Assembly (NCBI GenBank): GCA_965240325.2 | Contig: OZ251244.1 | Span: 620,001-684,000, forward strand | DNA: 64,000 nt | Origin: Rebecca billardiae RCC1528 | Taxonomy: Eukaryota > Haptophyta | Direction: 5' to 3' | Shown here: one piece after another, positions 52,109 through 62,586 of the stretch | How positions within the stretch are numbered: position 1 is the first letter of the stretch | Layout: each line of letters opens with the position of its first letter | The notes under the pieces: generated by a model | What the model saw: only the letters and a program-made list of their open reading frames with translations | The model's database searches: none | What the model was told of the DNA's origin: nothing | Made by a program: the position numbers and the translations under genes

Positions 52109-52359
52109 TGACCGCGTTCCGCGGTCCTTCCGTAGAACCAACGCAGTTAGAGGCCCGCGGTGCACCCTCCGTCGGCCGTCGGCTGTCACTGTCAGTCTGA
52201 CATGTGTAACAGTTCGCCTGAGGACTGTCGCCGCGCGGGCCGCGCGCGGGGAAGCGGCCGCTGGGGCGGCGCGCGCGCGCAGGGCGAGAGGCGCCGCGCG
52301 GCGCGGGCCGGCGCGTGCGCGCGTGCGGGCGCACCTGCTTGAGGTGCTCGCGCTGCGCC

Positions 52360-53290
52360 ATGCGCTCGACGACGGGCCGCTGGTCGCTCAGCCGGCGCGC
52401 CTCGTGCCGGCAGAGCGAGAGCGCGCGCCACTCGGCTGCCCCGGCCTGCCGCTGCGCAGCCGCGCACCGAGACCGAGCGAGCGGAGCTCGGGGTGGAACG
52501 AGGCGAGCGGCGCGTCGCGCCTGCCGCGGCGCGTGCGCGCCTGCTCCACCGCGCCGCCGTGCTCGCCCGCCGCCTCCTCCGCCGCGTCGGCGGCCTCGAA
52601 GACGGCGGCGGCCAGCCAACGGCAGGCTCGGAGCCTGTGCGCGCTCCTGAACCGGCGCCGATCGCCTCGACGGCCGTCTACTCCGCACAGCTGGCTGCTC
52701 GAGCTGCTGCACGGGGCGTCGCGACGAGGGCGCCGCGCGCGCCCAGCGCGTCCGTCGCCGCGTCGCGCAGCGCGTCGCGCTCGGCGTCGCGCTTCGCCAG
52801 CTCGGCGCACAGCGCCTCCGCGCGCACGTGCTGGCATGCACGGCCTGTCTGTCAGTGTCTGTGTGCCTGTGACGCCGCCCATCTGCGCGCGCAGCTCGGC
52901 TGCAGCTCGGCTGCAGCTCGACGGCGGACTCGTCGCGGCTGGCGGCGAGGGTGCGCAACGCGTCGACGGCCGAGGCCTGCAGCCCGGTGATCGCCGCGTC
53001 GACGCGCGCGGCGCATTCCCAGCGCAGCTCCTCGCGCTACGTGGCCGCCGCTTGCGTGCAGCAGTGTCTTGCGAGCGTTCGGGACTGGCTGGCTGCTCGT
53101 CCTCACGCTGCTGCACCTCAGCGCCGCCGTCGACCGAGTTGAGGAGGAGCTCGCGCTCGGCGTCGAGGAGCGAGCTCGCGTGCTCGAGCTCGCCCTTCAG
53201 CTGCGCGAACTCCGGGCGCATCCGGCTCATCTCCGCTGCGTGCTCGGCGCGCTCACTCATCCTCGAAGCGTCCGAGCGACAAGCTCGTGA
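52360..53290 (-). CDS. Probable split gene for a coiled-coil protein, structure incomplete
   Basis: Four pieces of one reading direction have strongly helical, charged sequence: MSERAEHAAEMSRMRPEFAQ and following (53262 down to about 53132); REELRWECAARVDAAITGLQ (about 53029-52900, entered through a CACGTAG acceptor that joins in phase to the first piece); HVRAEALCAELAKRDAERDA (about 52835-52710); and EWRALSLCRHEARRLSDQRP up to HLKQ (about 52440-52340, ending at a GTGCGC donor). They sit in different frames, so several introns are needed. I could place only the first confidently (53131-53030 or so). An upstream exon with LQSMRDEIAAAG near 53420 may belong. No named domain is present. The whole gene lies inside mobile element copy 2. 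Confidence 0.4.
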
Positions 53291-53936
53291 GCGTGCTCCG
53301 GACTCGGCTCGCCCTTGCGCGCTCCTCCTCGAGCGACGAACACGCCCGCGGGCAGGCTGTTGCCCGCCGCCTCCGCCGCGATCTCGCCGCCCCCGCCGCC
53401 GCGATCTCGTCGCGCATGCTTTGCAGCGGGGCGCTGTGGGCGCGCCGTCGGCACGGCCTGGCGACGGACCGGACCGAGCGAGACGCGCGCGACGCCTCGG
53501 GGAGAGCCGGAGCGGAGCGCGAGGGCGAGAGCAGAGCGCGAGGGGGAGACCAGCGGCCGGCCGGCTCCCGCCACCGCGCGCGCACCGCGGCGTACGCGGC
53601 GCCGACACGCACGTCCCCGGTCAGGGCGCCGCAGCGACGAAGCGAACGCGAACGAGCGAGCGAGCAGCTCGAGAGTCGAGGGCCGTCCGTGCTCGGTCGA
53701 ATAAGTGAGCGTAGGGCGCGCGCCTGGCGGCTCCCAGTATCCAACTTATTGCGAATAGGTAGCAAAACTTGATCACTTCCAAGTGCCCGTGTATGGCCTA
53801 TGTTTCCAGCACCAAGTGATGCATCGGTAAATAACAGCGCGCCGCGCGCGCACGCAGTACGCCGACATGCAGTAGTTGAGGAGGACCCTGACCATGCACA
53901 TCAACATGCACTTTCAAAAGGTTGCGCTTAGGCCCG

Positions 53937-54150
53937 GTTTGTAGGCGGGTAACTTGTTACGTTTTAACAAGCCGCCATAGGCGCCATTCAAAGAATCTCG
54001 TTTAACATTAGTGCACAGGCGGTTCATCCATCGAGGCAGGCGGGTAATGTGGTTGAACAAGCGCTATTCAAAAGAATCTCTTTTAATATTATAGGGCGGT
54101 TCATCCATCGAGACAGGCGGGTAGGTGTTTAAACAAAGCGCTATTCAGAA
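53937..54150 (+). repeat. Tandem repeats of 75-97 bp inside mobile element copy 2
   Basis: AGGCGGGTA recurs at about 53943, 54040 and 54115, together with GCGGTTCATCCATCGAG and CATTCAAA(A)GAATCTC-type blocks. They occupy the same relative place as the 88-bp repeats of copy 1. Confidence 0.8.
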
Positions 54151-54943
54151 GCATCTGGCCTCATAGCTGTTTTCGACCCAAAACAATCAAACGTCGCTCG
54201 GCAAACTCGTACTCCAGCATACAAGAATGACAAAAATACTCACTTGTTTCACCCCCGGGGTATCTGATCCCACGTCCGTCCATCGACTTATGCGGAATGG
54301 CGTGGGCGCGCTTATTTCGTCAAGCGCGTAGTTGCTAATGCAGAGCACTATGGGCCAACGTACCCCTCGAAAAAGCGAAAACTCACCCTCCAACACCCCT
54401 CAAAATCGTCCCCCGTCCCCTTTTCTTTGATCAAAAGATCTTTTTGACAACGTAGTGAGGGCCCCCGGCGGGGCTCCACGCTAAGCGCTCCGCCCTACAC
54501 CGCGGGCCATAACAGATCATCGTATACGTATTATCATCGCGCGTCGTCGTAGTATTCATCGTCACAGTGGTCCGTGACGGTGCCGGCGCCGCCCCGCGAG
54601 CCGCAGGCGCCGCAGCTGCGGCCGCTCAGCAGTCAGCTGCATGACTGGCGGCGGCGCTCATCACAGCGGCCCCGCGGCGGCGCGGCCCGCGGCCGCGGCG
54701 GCGGCGGCCGAGGTGATGCATTATTATCATCAGTCACTGTCGTCAGCGTAAGAGGGCGGCTGCCCGGTCGGCTGCGCCGCGGCCGCGGGCCGGGCCCTGA
54801 CGCTGCGCCAGGCCGAGTAACTAGGCCGTTGGCACAGTAAGTCGCGTCGTAATAATTGCCCACGACGTAAACGTTACTACGGTACAGAGTCCCTGGCTGC
54901 GGGCGCGGCTGCGATCGTGCACAGTAAGCTATCTGCACGGCTG

Positions 54944-57900
54944 CTACTGCTCCGCCTTCGCGGCGCGCAGCAGGTTGAGTGGCGGGGCGCTCTTGCCCAT
55001 CTTGCTTGGGCGCCGCCTTGGCACGCCGCTCACATCGACCATCGGCAGCGGCGCGCCGGCGCCGGAGGCCGAGCCCTGCGCGGTCAACGCAGGCGGCTCA
55101 GCCGGCCCAGACTGCGCCGCCGCCGCGCCACCATCGCCCTGCGCGCCGACTGCGCTAGGAGTGCCGTCGGCGTGTGCTGCAGGCCGTGCCTCCTGGGCGT
55201 GCCCCGGGCCTCGCGCGCGCGGCGGCGATGCCCGCGCGCCGCGCGGGCCTGGTGCGCCCAGAGGCGCCGCCGCCATCGCTGGCCTCGCCGCAGCCGAGCT
55301 CAGCTTGGCCCCGGCCGCTCGGAAGGCCGGGGGCGGCGCCGCGGCGGCGCCGACGGCGCGCGGCTTGCCCAGGCGGCTCCGCGGCGCGGGGCCCGGCTTG
55401 AGCCCGCCGGGGCGCGCGACCAGCGCCGATGGGTCCTTGGTGCCCGGGCTGCTGCCGTGCGCGGCGTGCGCTCCCTCGCCGCCGCCGCCGAGCTCGCCGG
55501 AGGCGTCGCCGACCGCCGTCGCCTCCGTGCCGTCGTCGTCGCCCTCCCCGCCCTCCCGAAGCACCGCGCTCCCGCCGGCAAACCGCAGCGCAGCCTCTGC
55601 CTCCGCGCGCCGCGCGCGCATATTCTCGAGCTGCGCCCTCTCGGCCTGCACGGCCACGCGCCGGCCCTGCAGCTCCGCCGTCGCGCGCTCGAGCCGGCGC
55701 TGCCGCCGCGGCAGCTCGTCGAGAAGCAGCGCGCCGGCCGCGCCGCCGGCCTCGCCCGCGGCCGCCACCTGCGTGCCGTGCTCGTGTGCCGGAGGCGAGC
55801 CGCCGCCTGTCGGCTGGTGTGGCGCGGACGCGACCGCGTGCCCGATCTCAGGGCTGATGCTCTTGAGCGTGGTGGCGAGCCTGCCGAGCAGCCGCTGCCG
55901 TAGTGCGAGCTCCGAGCGCGCCGCCGCCACCGCGCCGTGCGCCGACGACGTCTCTTCCTCCGCCATCGCGCACAGCCGGCCCAGCCTCCCGACCTCGGTG
56001 AGCTCCTTGCGCGCATCCGACGTCGCGTCGTGCGCCTCGCGATCTTTCTTGTTGGCCGCGAGGCTGAGCTTCGTCTCGAGCTTCTTCACCGTGCGCTCGA
56101 GGTTGCGCCGCTCGTGCTCGAGCCCGTCGAGGCTCGAGCGGAGCGCCGCGACGTTCTGCTGCCGTGCCACGATCGCCGCCGGGTCTGAGAGCCCGCCAAG
56201 CGTTCCCTCCAACCGCTCCTTGCGCCGGCGCGCGCCGAGAAGCGCGCGCTGCATCTTGTCGACCTCCTCGCGAGACATTGTGGACTTCTGGCGCGAGGCC
56301 TCCTGCCGCTGCTCCGCGACGGCGGCCTCGAGCCCGCGCACCTCACGCCGCAGCGCCGCCGTCGCGCCGCCCTCCTCCGCGCCCACCGCGCCCTCGCGCT
56401 CGCGCTGCGCCGCGAGCAGCATGCGCACAGCCTCGCGCGCAGCGCGCCGCTCCTCCGCGCGCGCGCGCGTGTCCGCGAGGTCCCACCGCGCCGCGGTGAC
56501 GCGCGCGCGCAGCTGCGCGAGCTCGGCGGGCGACGGGCCGTGGCTCCTGCGCAGCTCGCCAAGCGCGCCGCTCAGCGCGACCATCGTCGGCGCCACCGCC
56601 CTCAGGCCGAACTTGTCGACCCCGACCGCGGGTGCGGGCGCACCCCCAGCCCCTGTGGTAGCGCCCGCCGCGCCGCCCCCGGGCCGCACGGCGGCGGCCG
56701 CAGCGACTCGGTCGAGCCGCCCGCCGCCGGCGTCGTCGACGGCCAGCTCGTTCTCGTCAATCACCGCGTCGTCCGCCTCCGCGCCGCGCGCGCCGCCGCG
56801 CCGCCGCGCGCCTCCGCGCTTCCCGCCGCCGCCGCGCGAGTGCTCGAGCTGCGTCGGCTCAGGCGCCACGCACACCGCGCGACTGATGGCGGATGCGGTG
56901 CGGAGCGCGCGCTGGCCCGCGGGCAGCTTCGGGTCGATGCCCGCGAGCGCGTCCGCCGCGGCCACCTCGTCGACGAACGCGACATACCGCCGCGCAGGCT
57001 CGCCCGCCCGGCCGCCGCCGCCGCCGCGCCGCTGCGACGACGCCTGCCGATGAGCTGCCATCCCCACCAGCGCGGCGCGCGCGAGCGCCTCGCCGCCGCC
57101 GTCGGCGCCGGCCCGCTCGTCCGCGGCGGCGCCGACGGTCTCGAGCACGCGCACGAGGCGCAGCGCGCGCGCGGCCTGCGCCGTGCGCACCGCGCCCTGC
57201 AGCCGCCGCGCCGCCGCCTCGGACACGCCCGAAGCGCCCGTGCGCATTTTCATGCGAAGCCGCAGCGCGCCGCGCGCTCGAGCCTGCTTGGCGCGCGCTG
57301 CGCGCTGGATAGCCAAGATCTGCGCCTCGTGCGCGCGCATCTCGGCCATGCGCCGCGCGAGCGCGCGCTCGCGGTACCGGCGCTGCACGACGCGCGCCGC
57401 CTTCGCCTGCCGCAGCTTCTGAGCGCGCTGCTCGAGCACGCGCTGCTCCTGCTCGTCGCGCTTCGCAAGCTTCTTGGAGCGCTTGCGGGGGATCACGCGG
57501 TCGACGAGCGAGACGCGCGAGTTGATCGCGTTCACGTGGCGCAGCGCGGTGGCGGCGTACTCGATGACGCGCTCGTCCGACGAGGTGTCGAGCACGCGCT
57601 GCAGCTCGTTCTCCACGCCGCTCTTGCGCAGCCGCTTCGCCACGCCCACCTGCGGGCAGCACGCGCGAGCGCGCACGCACGGCGCGTGCGAGTGAGTGCG
57701 TGCGCGGCGCGGCGCTCGCACGCGGCGCTGCCGCGCTCGGCCGCGCGCGGCTCACGCCACGCGCGCACGCGTCGCCCTCCGCCGGCATCACGCGCACGCG
57801 CGCGCCAGACCCACGCCGACCCAACACCATTCGCCGCGCCCGCGCGCGCGCTGCGCTCACGTGGTTGGACAGGTTGCGCACCCCGGCGATGGCGTAGAGG

Positions 57901-58397
57901 CCTGCCATCTCGTCGCTCATCGCGTCTGGCGAGCGGATGGCGTCGACGAAGACGTCGACGGCGCCGGCATCGACGAGCTGCTTGTGCCCGTTGAGGCAGG
58001 CGATGTTCGTCAGCGCCGAGACCGCGAGCACCAGCGTACGGCTCGAGTAGGGCTCGTTTCTCTTCCGGTGGACCTTGATCACGCGCACGAGCAGAGTGGC
58101 CACCTTCTCGGCCGCGCACAGCTCGCGCGCGCGGACGATGTTGCTCTCGCCGCTCACCTTCGCGAGGATGAAGGAGAGCTCGTACACGGGCTTCCGGTTG
58201 TGCACAGTGCCTGGCGGTGCGTCCAGCTGCGACGCGATCCCGCGCGCAAATCTCGGGATCTCGCCGAGTGAAGACTCGACGCGCTTCGCATCTTCGGCGC
58301 TCAGCGCGGTGGAGGCGTGCTCGCGCGCGCCATTGAGGAGGCCCATGAGCATGCTGGCCTGCGCCAGGTGCTCGGCCTCGCCCGACGCGCCCTCCAT
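54944..58397 (-). CDS. ARM-repeat N-terminus fused to long coiled coil, two exons
   Basis: Exons 58397-57861 and 57649-54944 (intron 211 nt) give 1,080 aa. The joint restores an armadillo-like repeat: AGLYAIAGVRNLSNH continues into VGVAKRLRKSGVENELQRVL. Residues about 1-240 are ARM-like helices (TLVLAVSALTNIACLNGHKQ). A basic IQ-like or coiled segment follows (RVVQRRYRERALARRMAEMR, AILAIQRAARAKQARARG), then a long coiled coil (about 510-780; REEVDKMQRALLGARRRKER, ERRNLERTVKKLETKLSLAA) and a Pro/Ala/Gly-rich disordered tail. Such an architecture suits a cytoskeletal, basal body or flagellar scaffold; this is an inference. It starts 149 bp from the divergent Rieske gene. Confidence 0.82.
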
Positions 58398-58546
58398 GTG
58401 GCCCGCCCGTCGGATGCTCTCCCTGGTCCCCGGGGCGGCCTGCACGCACCGGCCTTGTAATACCCGCCCATCAACACCTGTACTCGTAACGGAATTTGGA
58501 CAGTACCCCCATACTGTACAGTATTGTACAGGGGCACTACTGTACG
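58398..58546. promoter_or_regulatory. Divergent promoter region with GTACAG/CTGTAC palindromes
   Basis: The 149 bp between the two start codons contain ACTGTACAGT (58514-58523, a perfect 10-bp dyad), followed by TTGTACAGGGGCACTACTGT and AC just upstream of the Rieske ATG. The GTAC core thus recurs three times within 35 bp. These could be binding sites for a dimeric regulator. GTAC is also the core of copper-response elements in green algae, but any such link is speculative. Confidence 0.35.
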
Positions 58547-59110
58547 ATGGCAGCAACAACCTTCGTGCGTGTCGCCGACGCGCACGAGCTCGCCCGGCCG
58601 GGCTCACGCAAACACGTTGAGGTGCGCGAGCGCTTCGTCTCGCTCATCCGAGGGCGCGACGGCGTGCTCCACTGCCTCGACGCCGTGTGCTACCACGCGG
58701 GCGGCCCACTGACCGTTGGCGACATCGAGGAGGTGAACGGCTCGGAGTGCGTCAAGTGCCCGTGGCACGACTACCCCGTGCGGCTCGCCGATGGGGGCAA
58801 GCCGTACAAGCCGATGGACTTCGAGGGGGGCAAACTCGTGCCCAAGGGCTGGGCCGTCAGCGAGCGCCGACAGCGCGTGCACGAGGTCGCTGAGCGCCCA
58901 GACGGCTTGTACGTGCGGCTGACGTCCGAGGTGCGCGTGGACCGGCACGCCGAGGACGCCGAGTTCGAGAGCGACAAGTGGGCGTACAACGAGTCGGCGG
59001 CGGCCAACGTCTTTCGCCACGGCGTGCGCCAGGCGGGCGCGGCCGGCTCGGACGGCAAGCTGGTGCGCATGCGCAACGATCGCGGAGCAGGCAGCAGCAG
59101 ATCGGACTGA
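58547..59110 (+). CDS. Rieske [2Fe-2S] domain protein (RFESD/nitrite-reductase small-subunit-like)
   Basis: The ATG at 58547 gives 187 aa. The cluster-binding pattern is complete: C48-Y-H50 (VCYHAGGPL) and C71-P-W-H74 (CVKCPWHDYPVRL), the C-x-H/C-x-x-H spacing of Rieske proteins with 20 residues between. The domain occupies about residues 5-135, without a membrane anchor or oxygenase catalytic domain. It thus resembles the soluble animal RFESD protein and bacterial ferredoxin-like subunits rather than cytochrome bc1/b6f Rieske. It should transfer electrons to an unidentified partner. The C-terminal 50 residues (FESDKWAYNESAAANVF) are unassigned. The neighbour transcribed divergently is a scaffold-like protein with no evident functional link. 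Confidence 0.9.
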   Translation: MAATTFVRVADAHELARPGSRKHVEVRERFVSLIRGRDGVLHCLDAVCYHAGGPLTVGDIEEVNGSECVKCPWHDYPVRLADGGKPYKPMDFEGGKLVPKGWAVSERRQRVHEVAERPDGLYVRLTSEVRVDRHAEDAEFESDKWAYNESAAANVFRHGVRQAGAAGSDGKLVRMRNDRGAGSSRSD

Positions 59111-59749
59111 TGTAGTGATGATGACGGCGCTACCAAGCAGTAATACTAACTACTAACTAATACTACGCGGCTGCTACTCTCACTCTGTCTCTGCCGTCTG
59201 CGCCTAGCTCAAGCGCTGCTAGCAGAATAAACGACGAGCAGAATAACTATATATGGCGGGCCGTAGGTCCGCCCCTTGTAGTGCCCGGGAAAAAGATAAG
59301 AATAAGAAAAAGAAATCAAGAAAATCGCGCCTCGCAAAGAAAAGAACTACCGGGCGGGCGCCCTCGCAGCTCCCACTGGGGACGCTCGGCCGAAAAGACA
59401 GTACCGGGTGGCGCGGAGCGCGTGGGCCGCGCGCGCCAAATCCAACGCTGGCGCGGACATCGTGCGATGATTCCCGAGACGGGTTTTCGCCCGATTCGCG
59501 ATTGCTGCCCTCGTCGTCTCGCGTGCAGGTCAAACGAGGGCTAAAGTCGACGCGTTTGGAGCGGTACGCTCGGCGCGTCGACACGATCGTGCGACCTGGG
59601 GCGGTCCTCGCCCGACTTGCACATCGAGCGCTGGCACGGGCCATAGCATCAAGCGCTGCGCACGACAACCACCTCGCGTGATCCACCGCCGCGCGTCGGG
59701 CTCGGTGCGGAAAGGCCCTCATCACGAGGTGTCTCGCGGGCGGGAAGCG
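59111..59749. other. Intergenic region, no supported gene
   Basis: It opens with short CTACTAACTACTAACTAATA repeats after the Rieske stop. An A-rich stretch follows at 59288-59345 (AAGAAAAAGAAATCAAGAAA), and GC-rich DNA after that. A plus-strand frame at about 59520-59680 (VKRGLKSTRLERYARRVDTI) could be the decayed start of the gene remnant that follows. Confidence 0.45.
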
Positions 59750-60610
59750 CCATCGCACGCGACGCAAGATTTGGCGCGGCCTTGAACTCGATCGCCGGAA
59801 TCCGCGCGCCGGACTGTCTGTCGCGGTCCCTCAGCCGAAGCCCACGTCCGGCCTGCATGGCGTCGACGGTGACCAATGCGACGGAAGCGCAGCGCCAACG
59901 GCGTACGACGCGCAGCGGACGCACCTCCCGGGTCTGTCGCCGTGGCAGCAACCGCGTCTTCGCGAGTTGGCGACCCTCGCCGCAGCGCGACACAGACAAG
60001 CCCGTGATGCCATCCGCAGAGAGATGAATCGTCGAGCATTAAATATCGACGCGCCATCCTCGTCCATGGCGCAGGCGCTGCGGGACGAGGCGGACGTCGT
60101 CACGCCGGTGACGGATGCGCTGCGATTCGTGTGCCTGTTTGAGCAGCTCGTGCCCACTCTCAATCGCGAGTGGCACACGCTGTCGCTGTGCGCGCGCGCG
60201 CGCACAACTAACAGCTCCTCGTGCCGCCAAACACGCGGGCGCCAGACCTGTCGAAGAGGCGAAGAGCGACGACCGCGTGAACGTCAACGCGCTCGTGCTC
60301 AGCGTGGTGACCGTGTACGATGTCAACGCGACCTGCGCCGAGCCCATCATGCCCGGAGCGGACATCGGCAAGCGTCCTCGCGACGACCGCTCTCGGCTGG
60401 CGGCAGGAGGACATGCACACGATCTACTCTGGCGGCTTCGTCGGCGGCGAGGCGCTCGATTACGCCATCGCGGTCGAGATGCGGCACATACAGCGCGTAG
60501 CCGCGCTCGCGCGGAGCAACGGGCTACCCGCCCCGCCCCGCGTGCTGCACATTCCCTCGTGGGTGTGGGCCTCGCTGATGCGCGCGAACGCGTACCGCAC
60601 GTTAGGGAGA
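59750..60610 (+). pseudogene. Decayed protein-coding gene of unknown family, several frame changes
   Basis: A protein-like reading begins near 59750 (KIWRGLELDRRNPRAGLSVA) and stays open through PWQQPRLRELATLAAARHRQ, DAIRREMNRRALNID and ALRFVCLFEQLVPTLNREWH to about 60190. It resumes in another frame as SDDRVNVNALVLSVVTVYDV, then NATCAEPIMPGADIG (to about 60370). In a third frame it continues as GWRQEDMHTIYSGGFVGGEA, LDYAIAVEMRHIQRVAALAR and HIPSWVWASLMRANAYRTL (to about 60610). No splice sites fit these switches neatly, so frameshift decay is the simplest view. I know no family with these phrases. It may be a relic of a mobile-element or virus-derived gene, but that is a guess. Confidence 0.45.
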
Positions 60611-62504
60611 ACTAGTCACAGGTGTCACTGGTCCGACTGTCCGTCACCCACGGCCACGTGCGAATGCTGTGGAAATACGCGAAACCGCAGAGGAAACATT
60701 GCGACAGCACTGGCACGGCCCGCCGACCCCCCCCGCCCGCCAGGGCACAGCTTGTGGACCGTCGGGGTGATGTGTGAGCAGGATGCTGGCACGCCCTGTC
60801 GCCTGCAACCGTCGACGGCCGTCCTCCACCTGCACCTCGCAGCCTGCACCTCGCGACGGTGCGGCCGATGACCGATCTGTAACGCTCGACGATTGATCCG
60901 ACGGCTCGACGAGTGATCGAGTGATCCGCACGACGGGCGTCGCCTGCAACTGATCACGGCCGCTCTCGCCTGCCCGGTGCTCAGGATGCGCACGCTTGAT
61001 GCGTGTCCTGCGCGGTTGTCACCTGCCCCGGCGGTTGCAACTCTCTACATCTCTCCGGAAGGAGTGGCGCGCCGGTCCACGTTGCGGCGGCGTTGCTCGA
61101 CTGGATCTAGCTGCGCACCGGGCCTCGCCTGCAACTGTTTTGATGCGTGCCGTGTCACCTGCGCGGCCTGGCACCTGGCTGCCTGCCCCTGCTGCTGCAA
61201 CTCTCGGCGGCGGCGCGCAGATCAGTGTTGCTCGACTGGATCTGCGCCCCGGGCCTCGACCTGCAGCTGTTTATTATTTTTTACGGCCGTCCACCAGCCC
61301 TACACGGTCCGAGGCTCACAGTAGACAGTCGGGGCGCGCGCTTGATGCGTGCCCTGCGCAGTTGTCAACGCACGGGCTCAGGCTGCACCCGCCCCAGCGT
61401 CCGCAGCACTCAGCGGGACCGTGGCACCGCAGCTGCCTTGACGACGAATGACGACCAGCTGTCTTGACGCCGGCTGCCAGCTGACCAGTAACCAATCTCA
61501 GGACTACGGTTCGTTTTAAATAGTCCCGCTCATCACATGTTTAAGCCGCCTGCTCCCGACATTGTTCGCCATATCAGCGCAGCAAAGCAGCGGCGCGCCA
61601 CCATACTAGGGGCGTACTTGGCCCACTCCACTGCCGTGCACATGAGGTGCGCCCGGACCCAATTGCTCGAGTCCTCGCAAATAGGCGTGGCTGTGCATCC
61701 TGGGTTGACGTTTGGTACCCGGCGGCCGGCGAGCCCGACTGGCGGCGAGCAGACCTGCCTGCGTGCCGCCGGCTGTCGGCAGCCTCCGGCCGCTGAGCCG
61801 CGCGCCGCGCGGTGCGTGTGCGACGTAGCTCCGCCCACGCCACGCATGCACCCTCGCGCCGCGCCGCCAGCTTGGCGCTGCCGTCAGCCAGAGCCGATCG
61901 AGTGCATTCCCGAGCCTGCTCTGAGAGCATCAATATGGGCTGCGCGTGGCTGCGCGTGCACTTTCGTCGCCTAATTTTGCCAGCGTCGAGTTGGCGCGTG
62001 GCACGCCCACCGTAGCAGTACGACTGCCGAATGCACAAAAGCCGGGGGTCAGCTGAATTAATGCAGCTCACACGACCGCGCTCCACGCCGAAAACCAGCC
62101 CGTAGCTGCCCGCCGGCTGGCTCGTGCATGCGCACCGACTGCCGGGCGCATCGACACCGTGGCGCACAGAGCGCGGGTGCCGCGGCCGGGTGGGTATGTA
62201 CTGACGCGGCTGGGCCTGATGGTGCATGCGCGGGCGGATGGGCTCTGCCCGGGTCGGCGCGTAGCGGGCGTGCGGGCTGAGACAAAGTCGTGCCGGCTGC
62301 AGCCGGCAACTAAATTTGTGGGTCCCTTTAATAAACAAGTCCTGGTCACAGGCACGTGCGCACGGGCCAAGCGGGCCGTGCACGGGCGTCGTCTGCGGCG
62401 AGTGCCGAGTCTGCAGCGCTGTCCGCACCGCTATAATACGCGAACGTCTGAAGGTGGTCGTGAAGCTGCGCCAGCATGTATGCAGCGGCGGCTGCAACTC
62501 ACTC
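60611..62504. other. Intergenic region with a degenerate tandem repeat
   Basis: Between 60980 and 61400 phrases recur at irregular spacing: TTGATGCGTG(C/T)CCTGCGC at 60988 and 61342, and GTTGCTCGACTGGATCT at 61093 and 61229, each followed by a CGGGCCTCG and CTGCA/CTGCAAC block. Long open frames on both strands (for example minus 62551-61574) have no domain character. Nothing else is supported. Confidence 0.5.
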
Positions 62505-62586
62505 TCTAGTAAACTGTAAGAATAACTGAATACGGGACGCCCGCAGCTCAAGGCGGGCGAGATTGACGCCCGCAGAACTGTTCAGC
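62505..62586 (-). repeat. Dispersed repeat R immediately upstream of a start codon
   Basis: Read on the minus strand from 62586, it begins GCTGAACAGTTCTGCGGGCG, continues TCAATCTCGCC and ends TTCTTACAGTTTACTAG; the 3' half is rearranged relative to other copies. The first eight bases equal the tip of the cassette at 34932. The element directly abuts the fucosyltransferase ATG and so would form its 5' leader. Confidence 0.7.

Larger units (their letters stand above)
52109..54509 (-). mobile_element. Cargo-bearing DNA element, copy 2 (coiled-coil cargo)
   Basis: This element is in reverse orientation relative to copy 1 (16654-18457) and shares both ends. The right edge TGGCCCGCGGTGTAGGGCGG (read on the minus strand from 54509) continues about 230 bp with scattered matches such as CAAAAAGATCTT and GCGCCCACG. 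The left edge matches the last 75 bp. A 3-bp TAA stands on each side (52106-52108 and 54510-54512), a clean target-site duplication of the TWA type. The terminal bases TG(A/G)CC and GCG are only weakly inverted. Inside, from right to left, are tandem repeats (54150-53937) and a coiled-coil gene, whereas copy 1 holds a psq HTH and a USP fragment. Confidence 0.62.

Noticed and set aside
61574-62551. 325-codon minus-strand frame near the fucosyltransferase
   Set aside because: It is Arg/Ser/Ala/Cys-rich with no domain, overlaps an R copy and a degenerate repeat region, and has no exon-like borders.
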